Origin: Acinetobacter populi
Lineage (GTDB): Bacteria; Pseudomonadota; Gammaproteobacteria; Pseudomonadales; Moraxellaceae
NCBI RefSeq assembly: GCF_002174125.1
Contig: NZ_NEXX01000001.1
Span: 558,001 to 622,000, forward strand
DNA length: 64,000 bases
Direction of reading: 5' to 3'
The position numbers and the translations under genes were made by a program. Below, piece after piece: positions 20,545 through 29,517 of this stretch. How positions within the stretch are numbered: position 1 is the stretch's first letter; the number at the start of each line of letters is the position of its first letter. The notes under the pieces are model-generated. The model made no database searches and was not told the DNA's origin. It saw only the letters and a list, made by a program, of their open reading frames with translations.

Positions 20545-21822
20545 CTATGCAGTCATCATCTTTTTCCATTGCTGATAGGCCGCACGCATACCTGTTTCAG
20601 CACTAACATCACTTTTCAAGCCATCTTCGGTTTTCACCTCACCCGGCAAGCCACGATTCAGCATAATCCAGAGATCATTGCCTGCGGCTGCACCATGCTG
20701 TACCCGTTCCCATGCTTCAGAATCATCCGGTGTACCGAAACCCAGCGGTCCCTGAAAGTGTTCATGCAAACGCAAACGGTACTGATTGGCCAGTTGCGGA
20801 CCACCGTCCATAGTAATCACAGCATGATGAATTTCGGTTTCCTGTACAGAAATCGGTTGTAATACTCGGAAAAACGCCATAGAACAGGCAATGTTTGGAA
20901 AAAGATTGAGGTTAAAACCGGAACCACCAACTGCTCGCACAATACGACGGACTTGTAACTCTTCATGTCCTTCATCACGTAATGCCTGTGCCAACGCTTC
21001 AAAGCGTTCCGGAATATCACGCTCCATCAGTTCTTCTTCCAGATCAATCAGCTCCGGAATCATTACCATCACACTATGACCATTACCCAGATCTTCGACA
21101 TAACCAGGACCACCCACAAAATCCAACATGCGTTCGGTTTGCTCATCCACCGAACTTAAGAATGATTTATGCACCAACGGAAAATGATAAGCATCTGTGG
21201 TATTTTCCAGCTGGATTTTCCAGTTACCCGGAAAACGGAAACGATGCTCGCCCAGCACTTTAATGGGATAACCTGCACCTTGTTTCATAAATAGGTCCAT
21301 CCATTTTTTTGCAGGACCAAGAAAATCCAGCAAAGGTTCGATATCCTGTTTAAATGAGGCGAAAATCATGCCGTTGTACTCTTCAACCCGCAGATTAACC
21401 AAGGGAAACTCACTTTTATCTAGGCATTCACCATAACTTTCTGGGGCAGGTACACCACGCAAAGTCCCATCCAGTGCATAGCTCCAGCCATGATAGGGAC
21501 AGACAAAACTATTGGTTTTGCCTTTTTTATGCTCACAGACAGTTGCTGCACGATGACGACAACGGTTAAGTAATACATGCACCTGTTTTTTACGGTCACG
21601 TACCACAACAACAGGTTGTTTACCAATATTGATGGTTTTAAAACTTCCTGCATCGGGAATTTCGCTGGCATGCGCTACCCAGACCCAAGTGCTATAAAAT
21701 ATTTTTTCCATTTCTTCATCAAAGATCTGCTCGTCTTTGTATAAAGAAGTGTGCACTCGGTCGGTTTGTACCAGACCGGCATAATCCGTTTCTGCGGCGC
21801 TCATCGGAATTAAACTGTTCAT
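20545..21822 (-). CDS. iacC: Rieske-type ring-hydroxylating oxygenase large subunit (IacC)
   Basis: 425 residues from the ATG with GAGGA 10 bases upstream (a TTG 15 bases further out is unlikely). The Rieske 2Fe-2S ligands are C88, H90, C108 and H111 in NRCRHRAATV and FVCPYHGWSY. The mononuclear iron site is in ENTTDAYHFPLVHKSF. With IacD and IacF it should hydroxylate an oxidised indole-acetate intermediate on the way to catechol, as reported for characterised iac pathways. Length is normal. Confidence 0.88.
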   Translation of the reverse strand: MNSLIPMSAAETDYAGLVQTDRVHTSLYKDEQIFDEEMEKIFYSTWVWVAHASEIPDAGSFKTINIGKQPVVVVRDRKKQVHVLLNRCRHRAATVCEHKKGKTNSFVCPYHGWSYALDGTLRGVPAPESYGECLDKSEFPLVNLRVEEYNGMIFASFKQDIEPLLDFLGPAKKWMDLFMKQGAGYPIKVLGEHRFRFPGNWKIQLENTTDAYHFPLVHKSFLSSVDEQTERMLDFVGGPGYVEDLGNGHSVMVMIPELIDLEEELMERDIPERFEALAQALRDEGHEELQVRRIVRAVGGSGFNLNLFPNIACSMAFFRVLQPISVQETEIHHAVITMDGGPQLANQYRLRLHEHFQGPLGFGTPDDSEAWERVQHGAAAGNDLWIMLNRGLPGEVKTEDGLKSDVSAETGMRAAYQQWKKMMTA

Positions 21823-21855
21823 TGATTTTTTCCTCAAATATATGGGTGTAGCTGG

Positions 21856-22362
21856 TTAAGCCTTCGGCACAGGCAACGTTGCTGCACTTTCCCAGTAGGA
21901 GATCGGACGACTAAAAATGTTTTCGGTCTGAAAATGGCTGATTTTCCAGTGACCATCGTCTTGACATTTAAACTGGATATGCAGTCTGGCGGCATTTAGA
22001 TGTGAACTGCCATCTCTAAATGTTGAGGTTTGCAGCATCAGCCAGCGACCTGTTGCCAGTGGTTCTTGCAGATCAATCTGTTCCGAACTGACAAAATGCG
22101 CATTCATGACAAAATGTGATTGTTGCTGCATATAGCCTGCAAACATTTTTTCGATTGCAGATCGCCCTTCATAGCGTCCAAATGCTGCCTGATAACGTTC
22201 GCCAACACCTTCCCAGATGGCCTGTTCATCAAACAGAGCCATCAATTGTGATAAATTGGTATTGGCATCTAACGCATCACAAATTTCCATATAGCGATTG
22301 ATGCTGTTACGGATTTCATTGACCGCTTCCAATCGGGCTAATCGCTGTAAAATGGCCTGCAT
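21856..22362 (-). CDS. iacI: SnoaL/NTF2-like protein (IacI)
   Basis: 168 residues from the ATG with GGGGA 9 bases upstream. The sequence EIRNSINRYMEICDALDANTNLS, ALFDEQAIWEG and RYEGRSAIEKMFAGYM is typical of SnoaL-like NTF2-fold proteins, which act as small isomerases or hydrolases or have no catalytic role. In the Acinetobacter iac operon an iacI gene of this type lies between iacB and iacC, exactly as here. Its chemical step is not certain. Confidence 0.8.
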   Translation of the reverse strand: MQAILQRLARLEAVNEIRNSINRYMEICDALDANTNLSQLMALFDEQAIWEGVGERYQAAFGRYEGRSAIEKMFAGYMQQQSHFVMNAHFVSSEQIDLQEPLATGRWLMLQTSTFRDGSSHLNAARLHIQFKCQDDGHWKISHFQTENIFSRPISYWESAATLPVPKA

Positions 22363-22386
22363 GACATTTTCCCCAACACATATCAA

Positions 22387-22746
22387 TTAACGCTGGATCA
22401 CCAGTTCGCGCCCTACCCGCGCTTCAACCTTACAATATTTCCAGAGCTTAAAAGGGCCTTCACCCACCACGGTGCTACGGAATAAATTGCAAGCTACGTG
22501 TACCGTTTCAATATCCGGCACATCAGCCAAAAGATAAGTGGTCCACGGCCAGCCAGCACTTGGCCCAACCATACTCTGATCATCATCAAGACTGCCGTAT
22601 ACGGTGACATTTGGTAAATCATGGATACCGTGCCACATTTCGCCAAATGCCGCCCATACTGCCTTGGCTTCTTCGGGAGGAGCATCAAAAAAGTTTTGAT
22701 TGATTCCCATACAAAACAATACACGGAGTGATTTTTTGGTTTCCAT
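22387..22746 (-). CDS. iacB: Small protein IacB
   Basis: 119 residues without a signal peptide or membrane segment. It begins METKKSLRVLFCMGINQNFF and contains MVGPSAGWPWTTYLLADVPDIE. I recognise it by position and size: the operon order H-A-B-I-C-D-E-F-G requires IacB here. The fold may be of the dimeric alpha-beta barrel type, which I cannot confirm. The role in the pathway is not settled. It follows iacA by 20 bases. Confidence 0.75.
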   Translation of the reverse strand: METKKSLRVLFCMGINQNFFDAPPEEAKAVWAAFGEMWHGIHDLPNVTVYGSLDDDQSMVGPSAGWPWTTYLLADVPDIETVHVACNLFRSTVVGEGPFKLWKYCKVEARVGRELVIQR

Positions 22747-22766
22747 TTCGCTATACCTCTTTAATG

Positions 22767-23936
22767 TTATAAATATCCCGGAGTGGGTTCCAGACCAAAG
22801 CTCATGGCGCCGGCATTCAACAAAGTTGCATCGCCCATAAAGGCGTGCTGTGTCACCACGTTGCTATCATTGACAAAACGACTAAACACGTTATTGGTAT
22901 AAATGGCCGTCATGCCTGCCAGCATTTGCATTTTGCGGGTTACTTTTGAGGCCACCCGTGCTGCATGGGTACAGGACAAGCGCATCTGGCTGATTTGCTC
23001 AGGTAACGGCTGTTGCCCTTTTAAAATCACGTCCCAGACCGCATCCATGGTTTGATAAAACCATGCTCTAGATGCCAAAAATTCTGCTTCTGCCTTTGCA
23101 AATTCATATTGCGTAACTGGTCGATGCGCAATTTGTGCGCCACCTGTAATAGATGATTTTCCCGGTGCCAGATTTTTAAATTCTTCCAGTGCAGCGGCAG
23201 CAATCCCAATACCCACCACAGTTAAAACCTGTGTGGCAAAAGATAAAGAAGGATATTTAAAAAATGGTTCCGGTAACTTTGAAGCTTCACCGCGTACAAA
23301 GGTCCAGTCTTCCTGAACCAGTACATCATTCACTATCAGATCATGGCTACCTGTGGCTTTTAAGCCCACCGTATCCCATGTCATTTCGATCTGTACCTGA
23401 TCGGCAGGCATCACCGCCATTCGAGGCAATCCTTGTGCTTCCGATCCTTTACACGGAGAAATACCTACACCGATAATATCTGCGCCCATACAACCACTAG
23501 AGAATTTCCAGCGACCTTTAACCAGCATGCCATCCTGAGTGACTTGAGCAGGTTGAGGCGGAAAAATCCCACCCGCAAAAACCACATCGGGACCATCCTG
23601 ATAAATTTGTGCCAAAGTAGCTTCCGGTAAACCAGCAAGATAGGCCGGACTCATACCAAAACTGGCTACCCACCCTACAGAACCATCGGCCGTGGAGAGT
23701 TTCTCGATCAATTCACAAAATTCTCTCGGAGTACATTCTTCTCCACCAAAACGAGCAGGAACCAGTGCGCGATAGACACCAATTTTTTTCAACTTATCGA
23801 TGATGTCCAAAGAAACATAAGCCTGTTCATCAAACTCGCCTGTCACCGCACGCTCTCTGATTTCCTGACATAAGGTGTCTAAATCGACATCATCATTCAG
23901 ATTATTACTAATACTTACCATGGATAGGCCATTCAT
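22767..23936 (-). CDS. iacA: Indole-3-acetate monooxygenase, acyl-CoA dehydrogenase fold (IacA)
   Basis: 389 residues. The protein resembles flavin-dependent two-component monooxygenases built on the acyl-CoA dehydrogenase fold, such as the oxygenase of p-hydroxyphenylacetate hydroxylase: LSTADGSVGWVASFGMSPAYLAG, GRWKFSSGCMGADIIGVG, WDTVGLKATGSHDLIVNDVLV, and a helical C-terminal half ending in DATLLNAGAMSFGLEPTPGYL. IacA starts IAA breakdown by oxygenating the indole ring, using reduced flavin from IacG. AGGAG lies 12-13 bases before the start. It is the second gene of the operon. Confidence 0.87.
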   Translation of the reverse strand: MNGLSMVSISNNLNDDVDLDTLCQEIRERAVTGEFDEQAYVSLDIIDKLKKIGVYRALVPARFGGEECTPREFCELIEKLSTADGSVGWVASFGMSPAYLAGLPEATLAQIYQDGPDVVFAGGIFPPQPAQVTQDGMLVKGRWKFSSGCMGADIIGVGISPCKGSEAQGLPRMAVMPADQVQIEMTWDTVGLKATGSHDLIVNDVLVQEDWTFVRGEASKLPEPFFKYPSLSFATQVLTVVGIGIAAAALEEFKNLAPGKSSITGGAQIAHRPVTQYEFAKAEAEFLASRAWFYQTMDAVWDVILKGQQPLPEQISQMRLSCTHAARVASKVTRKMQMLAGMTAIYTNNVFSRFVNDSNVVTQHAFMGDATLLNAGAMSFGLEPTPGYL

Positions 23937-23951
23937 ATTTTCCGGCTCCTA

Positions 23952-25085
23952 CTAATTTGCGTTTGCCCTATTGACCAGATATGTCGCAATGGCACATAAC
24001 TGTTCATCAGCATCATGTCGGGTGACAATTTGAAGACCGACGGGATTGCCATCCGCAGTCTGTAAAGGAATGGTGACGGCTGGATGACCTGATAAATTAA
24101 AAGGTCGCACCAACGCCGTCATATTTAAAAATGCGACTGTATTTTCTGCATCGGCAATTTTTGGTGGAATTTGCGGTAAAGTGGGCATTACAATGGCGTC
24201 ATACTGCTCAAGCAATTGATCAATAGCCTGACTAAACTTTTCTCGTACTAGATTTGCAGCATTGACATCTGCACTGGTGGTTTTAGAGGCTTTTAACAAT
24301 CGACCTGCCACGTCTTCGGCAACATCTCCACTTGCTACCAAGTGCCCAAATGCCTGCCATGTTTCATAATTAATAATTTGCATCCCTGCACTGTACGCTT
24401 CATCAAACGTTTCGATTTGAACATGGGGAGAATGCTCAAATCCGGCTTGCTTGAGAAACGCTTTCACCACTTGCCACACTTCATCTTCTGCACTCACATC
24501 AAGCATCACCAGATTAGGTGTTTTGACTGCCACAGCATTGACAACATCCTCTTTGAAACTAGGATCAATTATTTGCATAGCCTGAACAAGATGATCCATA
24601 TCATTGGCAAATGGCCCCACACAATCTAGACTAGTCTGTTCAGGCAATACGCCTTTACGGCTGACTCGGCCAAATGTCGGTTTTAAACCAAACACACCGC
24701 AACAAGCAGCAGGCATACGGATCGATCCCCCCGTATCCGTACCAATTGAAAAGTCAACCAGATTTGCGGCAACCGCAGCAGCAGAACCACTGGAAGACCC
24801 TCCAGGAATCAGTTCTGGATATTTCGGATTAATCGCTGTACCAGTAAATTTATTAATGCCAGTAATACCATAAGCAAGTTCATGTAAATTAGTTTTACCG
24901 ATGATTTGACAATCAGATTTTAGAATTAAATCCACAATCTCAGCATTTTCTTTTTTTATTTCACTATTAATTAATGCACGACTTCCAGCAACTGTTTTAA
25001 ATCCGGCGATATGAATACTATCTTTAATCATGACTTTAATAGGACCTTCCCCTAAAATCATTTTTTCATAAACAATATTATCCAT
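23952..25085 (-). CDS. iacH: Amidase-signature hydrolase (IacH)
   Basis: 377 residues from the ATG at 25085, which has AGGTGA close upstream; a frame to 25115 is possible. Amidase-signature features are complete: the lysine in IKDSIHIAG, the glycine/serine stretch PGGSSSGSAAAVAA, and the nucleophile region FSIGTDTGGSIRMPAACCG. At 377 residues it is shorter than the typical 450-500 of the family. IacH is annotated as an amidase in known iac clusters; its exact step is unclear. It is the first gene of the operon, so the promoter lies upstream in 25086-25670. Confidence 0.82.
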   Translation of the reverse strand: MDNIVYEKMILGEGPIKVMIKDSIHIAGFKTVAGSRALINSEIKKENAEIVDLILKSDCQIIGKTNLHELAYGITGINKFTGTAINPKYPELIPGGSSSGSAAAVAANLVDFSIGTDTGGSIRMPAACCGVFGLKPTFGRVSRKGVLPEQTSLDCVGPFANDMDHLVQAMQIIDPSFKEDVVNAVAVKTPNLVMLDVSAEDEVWQVVKAFLKQAGFEHSPHVQIETFDEAYSAGMQIINYETWQAFGHLVASGDVAEDVAGRLLKASKTTSADVNAANLVREKFSQAIDQLLEQYDAIVMPTLPQIPPKIADAENTVAFLNMTALVRPFNLSGHPAVTIPLQTADGNPVGLQIVTRHDADEQLCAIATYLVNRANAN

Positions 25086-25671
25086 ACATTCACCTTTTAC
25101 TGTAAATTTCATCACTAGATTTAGAATTAAAATGCGTCAAATTAGTTGAAATGTCAATTAATTTTTAAGAGATAAAACTTGGTGCACACCTACTTTTAGA
25201 TAGCACCAAAAATGATCAAATAAAATTATTAAATATTATAAAACAACATCTTATTATTATTAAAAAATCAGTCGAGCAAAACCTTTTAGCATTAAATATT
25301 AACTTTAATAGTCAATAAGTTTTTATAAAAAAATTATTGCACTATTTTTTAGCAAAGCTATTTTTTTTAAATATGCACCATGATTTAACATCTATATAAT
25401 TTTGCTTTTTTTTGATGCATAGATTTGCAATTTAATAGAGCATTTAAAATTTTATAATTAAAAAATCATGAATCATGAAAAATATAATTAACCGTATATT
25501 CTCATTTAAAATCGGATTATGACCATAAATAGATCTAGCTGCATATTATCTCTACACAATAATATATTACTGATTATTTATTTTAATTACATATATCTAG
25601 ATTAGCAGAACTGAAAAATTTCATAAGACGATTAGGACTGTAGTAGATTAGAATTGTAATAATCTAGTTGT
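25086..25671. promoter_or_regulatory. iac operon upstream region with inverted repeat
   Basis: About 590 very A+T-rich bases. TTGGTGC at 25179-25185 and GCACCAA at 25203-25209 form a 7-bp inverted repeat whose centres are 24 bases apart, about 95 bases before iacH. A further TGCACCA lies at 25374-25380. These could be operator sites for a MarR- or AraC-type regulator; that is inference. No gene is seen. Confidence 0.4.
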
Positions 25672-26042
25672 ATGAAACTAATCAGATGTAAATTGAGCAA
25701 AAAGACTCAAAGAAAATTACTTAAGTTTTTTATAGCAAAGGGCACTACTAGAGTAGAGCAGCAGCAGATTTACTCGGTATTCAACCTAACTCTGCTGCAT
25801 TGCTTTATAGGAAAACTCGGCAAGTTATTTATTTATCATCTATCTTGACCGAGATGCGACAGAAGTCTTTAATGGACAAATTGAGCTAGATGAGAGTTAT
25901 TTTGTCGGTGTGCATAAAGGAAAACGTGGGCGTGGCGCTGTGGGAAAAAGTAGCTGCATTCTGTATGCTTATACGTGATGGCAAAATTTACGTCAAGATT
26001 GTGACAGATATTAAGACAGTAATCATTAATGCCGATAATTAC
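25672..26042 (+). pseudogene. Decayed IS1595-family (IS1016-like) transposase
   Basis: Starting at ATG 25672 the reading is MKLIRCKLSKKTQRKLLKFF, then the frame breaks. Shifted frames continue with AADLLGIQPNSAALLYRKTR and GQIELDESYFVGVHKGKRGR, which matches the N-terminal and first catalytic-acid regions of IS1016-like transposases. There are several frameshifts and stops, and the C-terminal part is gone, apparently cut by the IS5-like element that follows. Confidence 0.75.
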
Positions 26043-26666
26043 TAGGACGTGTTCTCAATTAAAGAATTAGTTTAAAGACTTAAGATAACCCCTTAAACTA
26101 TTTTATTTCTATATTTTTCAATGGCACGTATTTAGATTACAGGGCATCTTGGATCAAGAATGGGTACTCATTGAGGGAAACCACATACGCGTGCATCAGC
26201 ATGCAAATGGAGCTTGACATGGTTTCGAGCAAGCAATTATATAATCACGCGGTGGATGAACAACAAAATTACATCTTGCAACCGACGCGAATGGATTACC
26301 GATTGATTTAAAATCACCGGGGATGAAGCCCACGACAGTCAAGTTGTAAAACAACTAATTGATAGTGTAGAAGCAGCAGATTATTTGCTTGCAGTTAAAG
26401 GATATGATGCTGAAAACATCAGGATATTCGTAAAAAATAAGAATATGATCCCAGTTATTCCAATGAGATCAAACAGCAAGAGATTGAGTAAAGAGTTTGA
26501 TAAATATCTATATCAATTGAGATATTTAGTTGAAAATGTCTTCTCTAGATTAAAACATTTCCGTGCCATTGCAATCCGATTTGATAAACTTGCACGAAAT
26601 GATCAGTCTATGGTCTACATCGCTTGTATGTTTATTTGGTGCAAGACCAAATGAGGACATACCCTA
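26043..26666 (+). mobile_element. Decayed IS5-family (IS427-like) insertion sequence
   Basis: About 624 bases bounded by imperfect inverted repeats: TAGGACGTGTTCTCAATT at the left and, read on the minus strand, TAGGGTATGTCCTCATTT at the right (13 of 18 identical). Intact members of this group are roughly 850 bases, so sequence has been lost internally, between the left end and the DDE core. Confidence 0.7.
26150..26654 (+). pseudogene. IS5-family transposase remnant
   Basis: Broken reading frames give WVLIEGNHIRVHQHANGA, then a stop where tryptophan is expected (WHGFEQAI in the family), then frameshifts. An intact 89-codon tail (26385-26654) reads GYDAENIRIF, NKNMIPVIPMRSNSK and the conserved YLVENVFSRLKHFRAIA..FDKLARN, ending FIWCKTK. 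This is the C-terminal half of an IS427-type DDE transposase. The element cannot be active. Confidence 0.8.
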
Positions 26667-26820
26667 ATATGATATGAACAAGAATAGATAGCTGAGTTAT
26701 TCAGTATTTTGCATATATAGACCTATTTCCACAAATACCCACATAGGAAAATAAATCAACAAAAATGAATATAATTAAGCTTAGATTTAATATATGAAAA
26801 AGAAATGAACTCACTGCTTG

Positions 26821-26868
26821 AATTGGTCGGAATGAAAGGATTTGAACCTTCGACCCCTTACACCCCAT
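26821..26868. repeat. attL: 48-bp direct repeat of the tRNA-Pro(GGG) 3' part
   Basis: Identical over 48 bases to 53459-53506. It covers the 3' end, T arm and anticodon-loop part of tRNA-Pro(GGG) but has no 5' half, so it is the fragment left behind at the chromosome-proximal end after integration. The match stops at the next base (AA here, GC in the tRNA). Confidence 0.92.
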
Positions 26869-27005
26869 AAAAGTTTTTCACTATCCTGCTTATTCCGATT
26901 GAATCCTATACTATTTCACAAAACAACATAATACAATGATTTTACATTAATTTTAAAAATAATGAGTCCTATAACTTCCAAACCAATCCTGACCTAGCCA
27001 AACTC

Positions 27006-27030
27006 AATTGGCAACCAATTGGCAACCAGA
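27006..27030. repeat. Left arm-type repeat, candidate integrase-binding site
   Basis: Two copies of TTGGCAACCA spaced 11 bases, within a 25-base unit that recurs at 53372-53396 with one mismatch and in the same orientation. Such paired repeats near each att core are typical arm sites of tyrosine integrases. The unit overlaps the TTG that would give the longest integrase frame. Confidence 0.6.
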
Positions 27031-27036
27031 TATAAT

Positions 27037-28407
27037 ATGCTTAAACCAGAATGGAGATCGTACTTGGCGAACATAACAGACAAACAAATGAATGTAAAAT
27101 CGGCTGATAAAGATATCTGGTTAAATCAGGTTGCTATTTGGGGACATGGTAGCCTCATTGCCAGAATTACTAAAAGCGGTGAGCGACTTTTCTATTTTCG
27201 CTATCAAAATGAACAGGGAGAACGAGTCACCTATCCAATTGGTACTTATAGCCGTTCTGGTAGTGATGGCACAATGACATTAGCCGAAGCTACTCAAAAA
27301 GCAACCTATCTAGCTGGCTTACATAAATCAGGTATCAGAAATATTAAAGAGCATCTGGAGGCTGAAGAACTTGCCCGTACCAAAACGAGAGATGCCGAGA
27401 TTGCACGTCTTGACCGAGAGAAAGCTGAAGCGGATGCAGAAGCTGCTCGTCTTGCTTCACGCTTAACAGTTTCGCAATTATTTGAACGCTGGACACAGCT
27501 TGAAATTTCACAACGTAAAGATGGTGGTAGTGAAGTCCGCCGTATGTTTGAAAAAGATGTCTTACCTTCTTTAGGTCATCTTTATGTAGCTGATGTACAA
27601 AAATCTCATATTACTGAAATCACAGATCAACTGATGGCAAGAGGTGTCAATCGTATGTCTAAAGTGATTTTTTCACTTCTACGACAGATGTTTAACTTTG
27701 CCATTGAGCGGGATTATTTACAGATTAACCCTACGGCAACCATCAATAAAAGTAAGGTCTTTGGTAAAGATAATGAAAGAGATAGAATCTTAAATGAAGA
27801 TGAAATTGTTATGTTATCCAAATTGTTACCAGCAGCAAACTTACTAGAATCAACTCAAATTGCTCTATGGGTTTGTTTATCTACTTGTTGTCGTATTGGA
27901 GAAATACTTTCTGCCGAATGGCGTTATATTGATTTTGAAAAAAGAACATGGGTTATACCAGCAGAACATAGTAAAAATGGTAAACCACACACTGTTTATC
28001 TATCTGATTTCACAATCAGACAGTTTAAACGATTGCATCAAATCAAAGAGCATGACACTTGGTGCTATCCTAACCGAAGTAAAACAGGTGCAGTAACAAC
28101 CAAAACTGTCACCAAACAAGTAGGTGACAGGCAACGTGAAAATGATGCCCAGGTTATTCATGGTCGCACCAAATCCTTTGACGCACTGAAACTAATTGGT
28201 GGGTATTGGACACCACATGATCTACGCCGTACAGGGGCTTCAATGATGGTACGTTTAGGCGTTACCCCAGATGTAGCTGACCGATGCCTAAACCATACAG
28301 AACAGTCAAAGCTCAAACGAATCTATATTGTTTACGATTATGCAGATGAAATGCGCGAGGCGTGGGATTTATTAGGAAACAAGCTTGATATTTTAATTTC
28401 CAAATGA
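27037..28407 (+). CDS. int: Tyrosine-family integrase, P4/DUF4102 type
   Basis: About 456 residues from the ATG at 27037. A TTG at 27019 or an ATG at 27088 is also possible; none has a strong ribosome site. N-terminal DUF4102-like part: GHGSLIARITKSGERLFYFRY, then a coiled, Ala/Glu-rich linker. The core SAM-like domain is RLTVSQLFERWTQLE. Catalytic residues: the first Arg in CCRIGEILSAEW, HDLRRTGAS with His and second Arg near residue 394, and a Tyr in IYIVYDYADEM. It lies 170 bases inside attL and should catalyse integration at tRNA-Pro. Confidence 0.9.
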   Translation: MLKPEWRSYLANITDKQMNVKSADKDIWLNQVAIWGHGSLIARITKSGERLFYFRYQNEQGERVTYPIGTYSRSGSDGTMTLAEATQKATYLAGLHKSGIRNIKEHLEAEELARTKTRDAEIARLDREKAEADAEAARLASRLTVSQLFERWTQLEISQRKDGGSEVRRMFEKDVLPSLGHLYVADVQKSHITEITDQLMARGVNRMSKVIFSLLRQMFNFAIERDYLQINPTATINKSKVFGKDNERDRILNEDEIVMLSKLLPAANLLESTQIALWVCLSTCCRIGEILSAEWRYIDFEKRTWVIPAEHSKNGKPHTVYLSDFTIRQFKRLHQIKEHDTWCYPNRSKTGAVTTKTVTKQVGDRQRENDAQVIHGRTKSFDALKLIGGYWTPHDLRRTGASMMVRLGVTPDVADRCLNHTEQSKLKRIYIVYDYADEMREAWDLLGNKLDILISK

Positions 28408-28497
28408 ATAATGAAATGATAATAATATATAGCTTTCGATCTAGATCTTTTTGGATACTTATTTTGAGGCACTTTATTTCATGTATTAGCCTCTGAT

Positions 28498-29499
28498 TTA
28501 TTTTAACCTATACCGCTGTTTAGGGCTTTTCGGTTTATCCGGAATCGTACGCTCAATCAGACCTGCCTCTATTGCCGGTCTAAGATAATTCTGCTGGAAA
28601 GATGCCCTGTGAGATAATTGAAGCAAAGACATTAACTCTGTCAAGCTATACTCTCTATGTTCCATAGCTGAAACTAAACGTTGAACATAGTCATCATCTT
28701 GTACGGTAACTTGATCGGTAGCATGTACGGTGGCTTGGTCGGTTGTTAATGAACTTTGAATCGCATCGAAGATCATCTGTAGAATGAACTCTATAAATGG
28801 TGCTGAATTAGTCTGATCAGTACTGGCTTGCAAAGCATCATAATACGCTCGTTGATTCTGATAAATCAGACTTTCAACAGGGATATTAGCAAATATTGGA
28901 TTCCACTTTGTTAGTATTAATGTTTGCCAAAGTCGTCCCATGCGACCATTCCCATCGGCAAAGGGATGAATAAATTCAAATTCATAATGGAACACACAGC
29001 TTTTGATTAAAGGATGTTCTTCACTCTGGGTAAGCCATTTTAATAGGTCAGCCATTAAACGGGGAACCTGATTAGCAGGTGGTGCCATATGCACCACTTG
29101 ATTACCTGCCATAACACCTACTCCACCATGACGATAATTTCCTATCTCATCAATCAAACCTGTCATTAAAACTTGATGGGCTTCCAATAAGTCATGCTCA
29201 TCCGTTGGCTGCCATAGCTGAAACTGTTCATAGGCTTTGATGGCATTACGGACTTCCTGCACCTCTTTAGGTGGAGCAATCACAGGCTTACCATTTAGTA
29301 TTGCTGTGATTTGCTCTGTACTCAGTGTATTTCCTTCTATTGCAAGTGAACCTTGAATAGTTCGGATACGGTTAGCTTTCCTCAGTTTCAAGCTGTCCTG
29401 AATTTCCTCTAAAACAGTCAAACGCCCTATATTCTCACTGATCTGTGAAATCAGATGAATGATTTTTGAAGTGATGGTATAAGGTGGTTGGTATGTCAT
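28498..29499 (-). CDS. Fic-family protein (probable AMPylase) with self-inhibitory motif
   Basis: 333 residues. The Fic core has H178-PFADGNGRMGR, a full active site. An N-terminal S51-LAIE55-G-N fits the inhibitory helix motif (S/T)xxxE(G/N), so activity is likely kept off in cis. The C-terminal part (about 250-333) has the octapeptide repeat TDQATVHATDQVTVQ and then a winged-helix-like tail. It starts 18 bases after hsdR on the same strand, so it is probably part of the restriction operon. Fic proteins in this position are common, with unclear purpose. Confidence 0.87.
   Translation of the reverse strand: MTYQPPYTITSKIIHLISQISENIGRLTVLEEIQDSLKLRKANRIRTIQGSLAIEGNTLSTEQITAILNGKPVIAPPKEVQEVRNAIKAYEQFQLWQPTDEHDLLEAHQVLMTGLIDEIGNYRHGGVGVMAGNQVVHMAPPANQVPRLMADLLKWLTQSEEHPLIKSCVFHYEFEFIHPFADGNGRMGRLWQTLILTKWNPIFANIPVESLIYQNQRAYYDALQASTDQTNSAPFIEFILQMIFDAIQSSLTTDQATVHATDQVTVQDDDYVQRLVSAMEHREYSLTELMSLLQLSHRASFQQNYLRPAIEAGLIERTIPDKPKSPKQRYRLK
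28701..28746. repeat. 24-bp imperfect tandem repeat inside fic
   Basis: Two copies of a GTACGGT(A/G)(A/G)CTTG(A/G)TCGGT unit encode the octapeptides (T/A)TDQ(A/V)TV(H/Q). The unit reappears almost exactly outside fic at 42656-42677. Confidence 0.7.
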
Positions 29500-29517
29500 A
29501 TTTAGCTACCAAAAATC

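Noticed and set aside
26385..26654. 89-codon frame as an intact gene
   Set aside because: It is only the C-terminal tail of a broken IS5-family transposase.
26821..26868. A second tRNA-Pro gene at the left end
   Set aside because: Only the 3' part is present; the acceptor 5' strand, D arm and half the anticodon stem are missing.
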